Of a stretch of DNA of 9,633 nucleotides, positions 1-5,888 are shown piece after piece. A program made the position numbers and the translations under genes. The stretch's first letter is position 1; every line of letters starts with the position of its first letter. This DNA is from Paracoccaceae bacterium. GTDB lineage: Bacteria; Pseudomonadota; Alphaproteobacteria; Rhodobacterales; Rhodobacteraceae. The DNA is taken from contig JALQTL010000063.1 of the NCBI GenBank assembly GCA_023260935.1, positions 1 through 9,633 of the forward strand, in the 5' to 3' direction. The notes under the pieces were generated by a model. That model ran no database searches, had not been told where the DNA came from, and saw only the letters and a program-made list of their open reading frames with translations.

Positions 1-677
1 GAGATGGAATAGGCTAGCACCCGCAGCATCGCGGTATTGACCCCGATGGATGAGGCACGCTCTTCGTTCTGCTGAAGCGATCGGCACAGATGGCCAAGCC
101 GCGAATTGACGATGCGCCACAACACCAGATAGCTCAGCGTCATCAGTGCCGCCGCCATCAGGTAGAAGGCCAGTTTCGGGTTCTCCAGCGTGGCGAAATC
201 GGGCAGCAGGGTGATCCCGAAGACCGAAAGCTCTCCCGGCAGGGGGATCGAGGTGATGCCCTTGGCGCCATTCGTCACTGGCAGCGCCAGCGCGGTCAGC
301 CGTGCAACCTCGGTCAGAACTAGCGTCACCATGGCGAAATACACGCCGCGCAGCCGCAGGATGGGCAGGCCGATGGCCACGGCGACAACGGTGCAGGCAA
401 GGCCCGCCAGCGGCAGCGTGACCCAGAAGTTGAAGCCCGCCTGCACCACCAGAATGGCCGAGACATATCCCCCGATCAGCGCAAAGGCACCCTGACCGAT
501 GTTGATCCGCCCGATATAGAAGGTCAGCCACACACCCGCCGCCGCCACCGACAGCAGCGCCACCGAGGTGAGGGTATAGTAGAAATCCCATCGCCCGGAG
601 AGCGAGATGAACAGGGGCACCAAGACGAAGACCCCGACAAGGAAGGCCCCGATGCCCGCAAGGCGCGAGAAGGTCAT
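1..677 (-). CDS. LivM-type ABC transporter permease, partial (C-terminus beyond window)
   Basis: This is the second inner-membrane permease of a branched-chain amino acid-type (HAAT) ABC importer; it would pair with the LivH-type permease just upstream to form the channel. 225 complete codons are visible and the 3' end is cut off (family proteins usually have more than 300 residues). The ATG at 677-675 is preceded by GGAG at 688-685 with a 7-nt gap, which supports this start. The protein is strongly hydrophobic. Family hallmarks are GRINIGQGAFALIGGY at residues 56-71, LRLRGVYFAMVTL at 107-119, NGAKG at 136-140, and an EAA-like cytoplasmic loop (RSLQQNEERASSIGVN, 199-214) that would contact the ATPase subunits. 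The gap to the upstream permease is 55 nt, so co-transcription is likely. The substrate cannot be read from the sequence; amino acids, amides and urea are all transported by relatives. Confidence 0.9.
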   Translation of the reverse strand, partial: MTFSRLAGIGAFLVGVFVLVPLFISLSGRWDFYYTLTSVALLSVAAAGVWLTFYIGRINIGQGAFALIGGYVSAILVVQAGFNFWVTLPLAGLACTVVAVAIGLPILRLRGVYFAMVTLVLTEVARLTALALPVTNGAKGITSIPLPGELSVFGITLLPDFATLENPKLAFYLMAAALMTLSYLVLWRIVNSRLGHLCRSLQQNEERASSIGVNTAMLRVLAYSI

Positions 678-732
678 GGAACGGCTCCGCTGATCAGAAG
701 GGTGGGTGGGAAGGGCGCGTGTTGTCATCACC

Positions 733-1602
733 TTAACCCCATGGCTTGCCCATCAGGCCCTGCGGCCGGATGGAAAGGAAGATCATCAGCGTGGCGAAGA
801 TGACCAGATAGGTGACATCGCCGTAGGAGGCGAGGACCGTCAGTCCGATGGATTCCACCATGCCCAGAATGAACCCGCCGGCTATCGCCCCGGAAATCAC
901 CCCCGCGCCGCCGATCATGATCATCAGGAAGGCCTTGATCGAGGTCGGGCCGCCCATGCCAAGGTTGATGCCGGTGATCGTCACCAGCAACCCGCCGACA
1001 AGGCCCGCCAGCATGGCGCCAAGGGCGAAGCCGATCATCGAATAGCGGTCGACATCCACCCCCATAAGCTGCGCCGCCATGCGGTCTTGCGCCAGCGCCC
1101 GCATGGCCCGCCCGGCCTTCGAATATTGCATGAACAGGATGAAAGCGGCGATCATCGCAATTGCCAGCACGCCGATCAGGATACGGTCATAGGGCATGAT
1201 CAGCCGCATGTCCCAGTTGAACACGCCGTTCACGATCTTGGGCACGCCGCGCTGCTTTTCGCCAAACAGGAGCAGGATCACCGCATCCAGAAAGAAGGCG
1301 ATGCCGGCGGCCAGAAGCATCGTCGATTCCTCGCGCTTCGATCTTCGGATCACGGGTCGGAACAGGAATTTCTCGATCAACGCCCCCATCACCGCCAGCA
1401 CCACGGCAGAGGCGATCAGGCCCACGATGAACGGCAGCCCGAACTGGGCCACGACCGTATAGGTGACAAATCCGCCAAAGACATACATCTGCCCATGGGC
1501 AAAGTTCAGCACGTTCATCAGCGAAAAGATCAGCGTCAGCCCCAGGGCGATCAGCGCGTATTGCGCGCCAAGGTACAGGCCATTGGCCAGAATCTGTTCC
1601 AT
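733..1602 (-). CDS. LivH-type ABC transporter permease
   Basis: This is a 289-residue inner-membrane permease of the LivH family, the usual size for that family. It is mostly membrane-spanning. It carries the N-terminal GLTLIFSLMNVLNFAHGQ segment (residues 21-38) typical of LivH, an EAA-like coupling loop (SKAGRAMRALAQDRMAAQLMG, 161-181), the Gly-rich GGAGVISGAIAGG stretch (231-243) and the common C-terminal RPQGLMG (279-285). The start ATG has GAGGA at 1611-1607, a rather short 4-nt spacing. It sits second in the operon, 87 nt after the binding-protein gene and 55 nt before the LivM-type gene. With the LivM-type protein it should form a heterodimeric channel. The closely similar UrtB (urea) subfamily cannot be excluded on sequence reading alone. 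Confidence 0.93.
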   Translation of the reverse strand: MEQILANGLYLGAQYALIALGLTLIFSLMNVLNFAHGQMYVFGGFVTYTVVAQFGLPFIVGLIASAVVLAVMGALIEKFLFRPVIRRSKREESTMLLAAGIAFFLDAVILLLFGEKQRGVPKIVNGVFNWDMRLIMPYDRILIGVLAIAMIAAFILFMQYSKAGRAMRALAQDRMAAQLMGVDVDRYSMIGFALGAMLAGLVGGLLVTITGINLGMGGPTSIKAFLMIMIGGAGVISGAIAGGFILGMVESIGLTVLASYGDVTYLVIFATLMIFLSIRPQGLMGKPWG

Positions 1603-1629
1603 CCGGTCCTCATTGCATGAAGGGGGTAA

Positions 1630-1665
1630 GCCCGCAGACGGGGAAAGCGCCGGGCGCCTGCGGGC
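1630..1665 (-). promoter_or_regulatory. Stem-loop between the binding-protein and permease genes
   Basis: GCCCGCAG at 1630-1637 is perfectly complementary to CTGCGGGC at 1658-1665, giving an 8-bp stem. The 20-nt loop carries its own small GC-rich hairpin (GCGCC/GGCGC, 1647-1657). It lies just downstream of the binding-protein stop codon on the operon transcript. No U-tract follows, so it is a poor Rho-independent terminator. In binding-protein-dependent operons such structures often protect the upstream mRNA, allowing more binding protein than permease; that role is an inference here. Confidence 0.5.
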
Positions 1666-1689
1666 CTATGAGGTGTGGGTCGAAAGTGG

Positions 1690-2877
1690 TCAGTCGACCT
1701 GTGCGACGAACAGGGTTTCGAACTTGCCATCCTTGTATTCGTTCACCACCAGCGGCACCGAAACCTGCCGCTTCTGGCCAAAGGACGACGTGCCTACATA
1801 GGTCAGCTTGGCATCGCCCACCATGAACGGGTTGGGGGCGCTGAAGCTGTCCATCGTCTTCTTGAATTCCTCGACATTGTCGATCGCCGCCGGGTTCGCC
1901 TTCAGCGTTTCAACGATGTATTCCAGCGCATAGACCTTGGTGTTCGACTCGTCATTGTATTCGCCGAACATCGCGGTGTACCGCTGGACGAATTCCTTCA
2001 TCGTGTCGCTGGCCAGTTCGGGCGTGGACGCACCGCCGACCGAGATGAAGCCGTTTGCCAGCTCCCCCGCGCCTTCGGCCAGCACGGCCGCATCCTGCGC
2101 CGTTTCGGTCGAGATCAGGCCGGTATAGCCCAGTTCGCGGGCCGAGCGGATCAGCTGCGGGGCATTGGCCGGCGACACGCCCGACAGCACCAGAAGGTCA
2201 GGGGCCGACTGGATCACCGGCAGCAGCACGGGGGTGAAATCGGTCGTGTCCATCTGATAGGTCACAGTATCCGACACAACCTCCAGCCCCAGCTCGCGCG
2301 CGGCGGCGGCACCGGAATCGCGCTGGCTCAGCGGATCGGATTCGTTGCCGGCGATGAAGGCAACCTTCTTCACGCCCTTGTTTTCCATCAGGTACTTATA
2401 GATCGCCGGGCCCGACTGGTAGTTCGCCACCATGCCGAGGATCGCGTTTGACGCAGGCGCGGTGTAAAGTTCCTTGGGGAAGGCATAGGGGAAATACATG
2501 ATCCCGTTCTGTTCTGCCACCGGGCGGACCGCAGCGGCGCCGTCATCAACATTGGGGCCGACAACGTAATGAATGCCGTCCTGCGCCATTTTTTCCATGC
2601 CGGCGATGGCGCGCTTGGGGTCTTTCTGATCGTCGAAGGGGACGATCTCGATGTCATAGGTGGCATCGCCAATCTTGACGCCGCCCAGTTCGTTCAGCCA
2701 GGCCGCCCGCGCTTCCATGGACCGCTGGTTTGAAATGCCCCAGGCTGCGGCCGGGCCCGATGTCACACCGACAAAGCCGATCTTCAGCTTTGCGTTTTCG
2801 GCCCAGACGGCGGTTGTGGCGGCCAAGGCGATGCCAAGGCTGAGGCCTGTCGTCGCAAGAAAAAATCGTCTTTGCAT
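1690..2877 (-). CDS. Periplasmic substrate-binding protein, LivJ-like (Peripla_BP_6 family)
   Basis: This is the ligand-capturing subunit of the ABC importer encoded with the two permease genes downstream; it would act in the periplasm. The chosen start (ATG at 2877-2875) gives 395 residues and is backed by AGGGAGA at 2890-2884 with a 6-nt gap. An in-frame ATG at 2925 would only add a non-signal-like leader ahead of the signal peptide. Residues 1-26 form a signal peptide ending VWA, with cleavage probably before ENAKLKIG. The RRFFL at residues 3-7 matches the Tat RRxFL core, so Tat export is possible. The mature protein has the two-lobed type I binding-protein pattern: KIGFVGVTSGPAAAWG (32-47), DDQKDPKRAIAGMEKM and YVVGPNVDDGAAAVRPVAEQNG in lobe 1, then KKVAFIAGNESDP and LLVLSGVSPANAPQLIRSARELG in lobe 2. 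The ligand is unknown: the family includes amino acid, amide and urea binders. Confidence 0.93.
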   Translation of the reverse strand: MQRRFFLATTGLSLGIALAATTAVWAENAKLKIGFVGVTSGPAAAWGISNQRSMEARAAWLNELGGVKIGDATYDIEIVPFDDQKDPKRAIAGMEKMAQDGIHYVVGPNVDDGAAAVRPVAEQNGIMYFPYAFPKELYTAPASNAILGMVANYQSGPAIYKYLMENKGVKKVAFIAGNESDPLSQRDSGAAAARELGLEVVSDTVTYQMDTTDFTPVLLPVIQSAPDLLVLSGVSPANAPQLIRSARELGYTGLISTETAQDAAVLAEGAGELANGFISVGGASTPELASDTMKEFVQRYTAMFGEYNDESNTKVYALEYIVETLKANPAAIDNVEEFKKTMDSFSAPNPFMVGDAKLTYVGTSSFGQKRQVSVPLVVNEYKDGKFETLFVAQVD

Positions 2878-2927
2878 GGTCGTTCTCCCTGTTTTTTCGG
2901 CCGCGGCTTCACGTCCGCGATGCAATC

Positions 2928-2956
2928 ATTGACGGGATCGTTTACGATATTGTCAA
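2928..2956 (-). promoter_or_regulatory. Candidate promoter of the importer operon
   Basis: Read on the minus strand, TTGACA at 2956-2951 is a perfect -35 hexamer. At a 17-nt spacing the -10 would be GTCAAT (2933-2928), which matches TATAAT at only 3 of 6 positions. The -35 lies inside the right-hand operator palindrome and the spacer covers the left-hand one, so a bound repressor would occlude polymerase. The weak -10 is the main doubt. The leader would be about 45 nt. Confidence 0.4.
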
Positions 2957-2960
2957 CAAT
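2937..2960. promoter_or_regulatory. Tandem 12-bp palindromes, probable GntR/FCD operator
   Basis: Two perfect inverted repeats lie end to end with no gap: ATCGT-TT-ACGAT at 2937-2948 and ATTGT-CA-ACAAT at 2949-2960. Both fit the form ATyGT-N2-ACrAT. GntR regulators with an FCD domain commonly bind short GT-N(2-3)-AC palindromes, and such a regulator is encoded 90 bp away, so autoregulation plus control of the importer operon is the natural reading. Flanking blocks in the same 12-bp register, ATCATTGACGGG (2925-2936) and TTTGTTTCCAAG (2961-2972), each match 7 of 10 consensus positions. The palindromes are seen directly; the binding protein is inferred. Confidence 0.75.
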
Positions 2961-2989
2961 TTTGTTTCCAAGTGTCAGCGATGTGCCCC

Positions 2990-3017
2990 TTGATGGTCTG
3001 CACGAAATCCCTATAGG
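2990..3017 (+). promoter_or_regulatory. Candidate sigma-70-type promoter of gntR
   Basis: TTGATG (2990-2995) and TATAGG (3012-3017) are separated by 16 nt; each hexamer matches the consensus at 4 of 6 positions. Transcription would start near 3024, leaving a leader of roughly 25 nt before the ATG at 3050. The tandem palindromes lie 30 bp or more upstream of this -35, so their effect on this promoter may be milder than on the operon promoter. Confidence 0.4.
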
Positions 3018-3049
3018 CTTGATCGAATGCAGGAAAACCTTGGGCAGTC

Positions 3050-3763
3050 ATGATGGAAGCCGTTAGCGACACTGCGGGTCAAGACGCCAAAGCCGAAGAA
3101 CCTGCCGAAGAAGAGATTGTGGAACGAATCTACGAGGCGGTGATCGATCAGCGTCTTCCCCCGGGCATGAAGCTGTCGGAAGCGGCACTTTGTGAAGCTT
3201 TCGGGGTGGGGCGGATGCGTATTCGCCAAAGCCTGCTGCTGCTTTCCAGCCGCGAGGTTGTCAATCTTCTGCCCAATCGCGGGGCCTTTGTCGCCTCTCC
3301 CTCGGCCCAACAGGCGCGTGAGGTGTTCGAGGCGCGGCTGATGATCGAACCGAATGTTGCAAGGCTTGCCGCCCTGCGTGCCTCGCCTCAGGATGTGGTG
3401 CTCTTGCGCAGCCATCTGGCGCTGGAGGCAGAGGCGCTGAAGAACAATCGCCGGCGCGACTCGATCCGCCTTTCGGGGCAGTTTCACGTTCACCTTGCCG
3501 AAGTGGCGGGCAACAGCGTGACCCTGCGCATGGTCAAGGAATTGGTCACGCGCACCTCGCTGATCATCGGCATCTTCGGCAGCCCTGGCGTATCGAACTG
3601 CCGGGACGAAGATCACGGTGAAATTCTTGATGCCCTGTCACAGGGCGATGGCGAACGCGCGGCGAGCCTGATGTCGCGCCACCTTCGACACATTCAGGAA
3701 CATCTGGAACTGGGCAGCCATACCGAAAAGCCTTCTGATCTGGCGGCGATCTTTCGTCGCTAA
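3050..3763 (+). CDS. GntR-family transcriptional regulator with FCD domain
   Basis: This 237-residue cytoplasmic DNA-binding regulator is of typical size for the FadR/FCD branch of the GntR family. Residues 20-82 form the winged helix-turn-helix (IVERIYEAVIDQ..LPPGMKLSE..LCEAFGVGRMRIRQ.L, then the wing LLPNRGAFVASPS). Residues 87-220 are the all-helical FCD ligand-binding domain. Its expected metal-site histidines are visible at H146 (FHVHLAEVAGN), H189 (EDHGEILDAL) and H211 (MSRHLRH), but the acidic residue usual four positions before the first histidine is S142. The start is a double ATG (3050 or 3053) with only a distant AGGA at 3031-3034. It is divergent from the importer operon with palindromes in between, so it probably represses or tunes that operon in response to the transported compound or a derivative. 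The inducer is unknown. Confidence 0.92.
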   Translation: MMEAVSDTAGQDAKAEEPAEEEIVERIYEAVIDQRLPPGMKLSEAALCEAFGVGRMRIRQSLLLLSSREVVNLLPNRGAFVASPSAQQAREVFEARLMIEPNVARLAALRASPQDVVLLRSHLALEAEALKNNRRRDSIRLSGQFHVHLAEVAGNSVTLRMVKELVTRTSLIIGIFGSPGVSNCRDEDHGEILDALSQGDGERAASLMSRHLRHIQEHLELGSHTEKPSDLAAIFRR

Positions 3764-3780
3764 GGGGGCTTTCGCGGCGA

Positions 3781-5043
3781 TCAGGCCGGCGCCCGGTCTG
3801 CCCCGCTGCGTTGCAGCGGAAAGTCTAGTTCAATACAGGCGATGCCGTTGCTGACGCTGTGCCGCATCGGCACTTCCATCGCCTGGGCCAGGGCTTCGAT
3901 CAGCGACAGGCCAAGGCCCAGCCCGGCCGAAGTTTCGCCCCGTGCAAAGCGCGTCCGGGGCAGGCTGGTTGCCCGGGTCGGGTTTTCCACCCTGACCGTG
4001 CCATCGGGCGTCAGCCGCAGGCGCACTTCCCCTGTGCCATGTTCAAGCGCGTTTTCCAGAAGGTTGCGCAACAGGATTGCCAGTGCATCGGCATCGGCGG
4101 CCACGGGCAGGCTGTCCAGATCGCTGTCGTCAAACCGGATCGGGTGATGGTCGGCACGGCGCAATTCATCGATCAGAAGACGCAGGATGCGCACCAGATC
4201 GCTGGGGCCGCGGCCAAGGCCCACCCCCGCCTCCAGCCGTGCCAGTTGCAGCAGGCGTTCCACCCGCCGTGTCAGCGCGTCCACCGTTTCCACCACCGCT
4301 GCGGCATCTGGGTCGCGCGAAAGTTCCAGCCGGCCGCGCAGGGCGGCAAGGGGGGTGCGCAATTCATGCGCGGCATTGGCAACGAAATCGCGTTCAGCTT
4401 GCCGCAGCGCCCCGATCCGCGCCAGATAGGCATCGAAGGCCTCGGCCAGCGGGCGCAATTCTTGCGGCAGGCGGTCCGTGGCAACGGGGGAAAGATCATC
4501 CGGGCTGCGGCCAGATACTGTGGCGGCCAGTTGGGCAACCGGGGCGGTCGCCTCGGCCACCGTGCGCCCCAGCGCCCAAAGCAGCAGCCCGAACAGGGGC
4601 AGGGCCAGAACCAGAAAGGCCATGGCGGCTTCCAGCATTTCTTCGCTGCGCCAGCCGTTCGCATGGGCCGCCTCGATGATAACGCCTTCGGCCGCATGCC
4701 GCAGCACGCGCCAGCCCGGTGCATCGTGGAACCCGTCTTGCGTCAGCGCGGGCCAAGGCGCAGGGCCCGGTTCATGCCCGGGCGCGATGATCCGCAGCAC
4801 CCGTTCGCCGTCATTCGTCTCGACCCCGATGGTGCGCGGAATGCTGTTGCCCGGCGAGGCATCCAGATAAAGCACCGTTGTTTCGACAAGGGCCCGCAGC
4901 TCTTCGTCGAAGCTTTCGTTCATTTCGTGGTTCAGCACATAGCTGGACAGCAGGATGGTGCCCAGCCATGCCCCCATGACCAGTGCCAGAACCCGGCCCG
5001 TCAACCTGCGGCGCAAAGACCATGGCCGGTCAGATGCTGTCAT
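3781..5043 (-). CDS. Sensor histidine kinase (QseC/PmrB-like)
   Basis: This is a 420-residue inner-membrane sensor kinase. The start (ATG 5043-5041) overlaps the response-regulator stop as ATGA, so the two are translationally coupled; an upstream in-frame ATG at 5271 lies within the regulator gene and is rejected. Order: cytoplasmic N-terminus; membrane helix 16-37; periplasmic domain of about 98 residues; membrane helix 137-158; a HAMP-like linker; the dimerisation/phosphoacceptor helix with H226 in AAHELRTPLAALRG; then the ATPase domain with N box LLRNLLENALEHG (N327, N331) and the G2-type GLGLGLSLIEALAQ (374-387). The G1 motif DxGxG is missing: the expected place reads VENPTRATSLPRTRFARG. 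ExxE pairs at 40-43 and 135-138 sit beside the two membrane helices. Its place next to eptA suggests a PmrB-like role, sensing metals, acid or cationic peptides, but the signal is not shown by the sequence. Confidence 0.92.
   Translation of the reverse strand: MTASDRPWSLRRRLTGRVLALVMGAWLGTILLSSYVLNHEMNESFDEELRALVETTVLYLDASPGNSIPRTIGVETNDGERVLRIIAPGHEPGPAPWPALTQDGFHDAPGWRVLRHAAEGVIIEAAHANGWRSEEMLEAAMAFLVLALPLFGLLLWALGRTVAEATAPVAQLAATVSGRSPDDLSPVATDRLPQELRPLAEAFDAYLARIGALRQAERDFVANAAHELRTPLAALRGRLELSRDPDAAAVVETVDALTRRVERLLQLARLEAGVGLGRGPSDLVRILRLLIDELRRADHHPIRFDDSDLDSLPVAADADALAILLRNLLENALEHGTGEVRLRLTPDGTVRVENPTRATSLPRTRFARGETSAGLGLGLSLIEALAQAMEVPMRHSVSNGIACIELDFPLQRSGADRAPA
3803..3819 (+). terminator. 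Hairpin downstream of gntR, inside the kinase 3' end
   Basis: CCGCTGC (3803-3809) and GCAGCGG (3813-3819) form a perfect 7-bp stem with a 3-nt loop, 40 nt past the gntR stop. It falls in the last codons of the convergent kinase gene, where it is also coding sequence. No T-tract follows on either strand, so it is only a weak candidate for slowing gntR transcription before it runs into the kinase gene; only 17 bp separate the two stop codons. Confidence 0.25.
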
Positions 5044-5693
5044 GGCAGGACATATCCAAGACCGCGGCGCGTCTCGATCACCTCGGGGCCCAGCTTGGTG
5101 CGCAGGCGAGAGACATAGACCTCCACCGCATTGCCTTCGATGGCGGCATCGAAACTGCCAAGCGCTTCTTCCAGAGCAGCCTTGGCCAGCACGCGCCCCC
5201 TTGCCCCCAGCAAGGCATCGAACAGTGCCCATTCCCGTGCGGTCAGGCGGATCTCGGCGCCCGCCTTCCATAAACGCGCGGCGGCCCTGTCCACCTCCAG
5301 CCCCGCCACGGCGATGCGGGTTTCCGGCAGGCCCTGACCGCGCCGGGCATGGGCGCGGATGCGCGCGGACAATTCGCGCAGGTCAAAGGGCTTGACGACA
5401 TAGTCATCAGCCCCGGCATCCAGACCTGCGATCCTGTCGCTGATCTGGTCGCGCGCCGTGGCGATCAGCACCGGCGTCCGGTTGCCGGCCCGGCGCCACT
5501 GGCGCAACAGATCAAGACCTGAGGCATCCGGCAGGCCAAGATCAAGGATCACGCAGGCATAGTCGGCCATGGCCATGGCCTCTTCGGCCGTGGCCGCATC
5601 GGGGGCATGGTCCACGGCATGCCCTTCGGCCCGCAGGAACCGCAGGACAGATTGGGCAAGGTCTTCCGTATCTTCAACCAAAAGCAGGCGCAT
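5040..5693 (-). CDS. OmpR/PhoB-family response regulator (PmrA/QseB-like)
   Basis: This 217-residue two-domain response regulator has the usual length. The receiver domain (about 1-115) has the acidic pair E7/D8, phosphoacceptor D51 (CVILDLGLPDASG), T79 and K101 (YVVKPFD), so it should be fully phosphorylatable. The C-terminal winged helix (about 125-217) shows LTAREWALFDALL, the GNAVEVYVSRLRTKLG recognition region and the terminal RRGLGYVL typical of OmpR/PhoB proteins. MRLLLVEDTED is the standard opening of such proteins, which fixes the start even though no good ribosome binding site precedes it. Its stop overlaps the start of the kinase gene, so they form an operon. It is divergent from eptA across a 195-bp gap, and a PmrA-like role in activating eptA is the most economical inference. 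QseB, TctD and PmrA relatives cannot be separated by eye. Confidence 0.93.
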   Translation of the reverse strand: MRLLLVEDTEDLAQSVLRFLRAEGHAVDHAPDAATAEEAMAMADYACVILDLGLPDASGLDLLRQWRRAGNRTPVLIATARDQISDRIAGLDAGADDYVVKPFDLRELSARIRAHARRGQGLPETRIAVAGLEVDRAAARLWKAGAEIRLTAREWALFDALLGARGRVLAKAALEEALGSFDAAIEGNAVEVYVSRLRTKLGPEVIETRRGLGYVLP

Positions 5694-5751
5694 GCCATTC
5701 TTTTATCCCGGACGGCTTTCGGGTGCGAGGGGGCATGTTCCGGCCGCTTGT

Positions 5752-5766
5752 AAGGGTGGCGCAAGG
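5752..5766 (+). promoter_or_regulatory. Candidate response-regulator box (AAGG-N7-AAGG)
   Basis: AAGG at 5752-5755 recurs at 5763-5766, a period of 11 bp, and the surrounding bases also partly match (6 of 11 positions overall). OmpR/PhoB-family dimers bind direct repeats with about this spacing, and the regulator gene starts 59 bp away. The repeat is short and GC-rich DNA yields such matches by chance, so this is only a candidate. Confidence 0.3.
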
Positions 5767-5797
5767 TAGACCTGCGATGCCCACCCCGCAGGCCGGG

Positions 5798-5814
5798 CCG
5801 GCGCTTGTCGCCGG
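5798..5814 (+). other. GC hairpin in the probable eptA leader
   Basis: CCGGCG (5798-5803) pairs perfectly with CGCCGG (5809-5814) around the 5-nt loop CTTGT. It lies 74 nt before the eptA start and would be in its 5' untranslated region if transcription begins upstream of it. There is no T-run, so it is not an intrinsic terminator. A role in mRNA stability or none at all are both possible. Confidence 0.35.
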
Positions 5815-5888
5815 ACGGTGCCCCCGCTCTCCGCTTCTTCCCCGGGTCGGGCCTGCACCAAAGACCGCAGACGACCAGGAAACCGCAG

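Larger units (their letters stand above)
2878..3049. promoter_or_regulatory. Divergent control region between importer operon and gntR
   Basis: This 172-bp gap separates the leftward importer operon from the rightward GntR-family gene, so both promoters must lie here or nearby. It is noticeably richer in A and T than its surroundings between 2937 and 2975. It contains the tandem palindromes and the promoter candidates listed separately. No coding potential is apparent. Confidence 0.8.
5694..5888. promoter_or_regulatory. Divergent control region between the two-component system and eptA
   Basis: This 195-bp region lies between divergently transcribed genes and presumably carries both promoters. 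It contains an 11-bp-period direct repeat and a GC-rich hairpin (listed separately), an inverted repeat CCTGCG/CGCAGG at 5771-5776 and 5787-5792, and an AGGA ribosome binding site for eptA at 5877-5880. No convincing sigma-70 pair was found for either direction, which fits promoters that need an activator. An in-frame ATG at 5805 would extend EptA by 28 residues, but that leader is unlike family N-termini. Confidence 0.6.

Noticed and set aside
706..1620. 304-codon open frame on the plus strand opposite the LivH-type permease
   Set aside because: His/Gln/Asp-rich composition typical of an antisense shadow; the minus strand encodes an unmistakable permease.
1675..2451. 258-codon open frame on the plus strand opposite the binding protein
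   Set aside because: Arg/His/Gln-rich with no recognisable motif, and fully covered by the well-supported binding-protein gene.
3859..5118. 419-codon open frame on the plus strand opposite the histidine kinase
   Set aside because: Low-complexity, Gln/Arg/Gly-rich product with no domain pattern; it is the antisense shadow of a GC-rich gene whose minus-strand product has clear kinase motifs.
5041..5271. Upstream start at 5271 for the histidine kinase
   Set aside because: The extra 76 residues overlap the regulator gene out of frame and lack family features; the ATGA overlap start at 5043 places the first membrane helix normally.
5805..5888. Upstream start at 5805 for EptA
   Set aside because: No ribosome binding site, includes the 5798-5814 hairpin region, and adds a Pro/Arg-rich leader; ATG 5889 has AGGA at ideal spacing.
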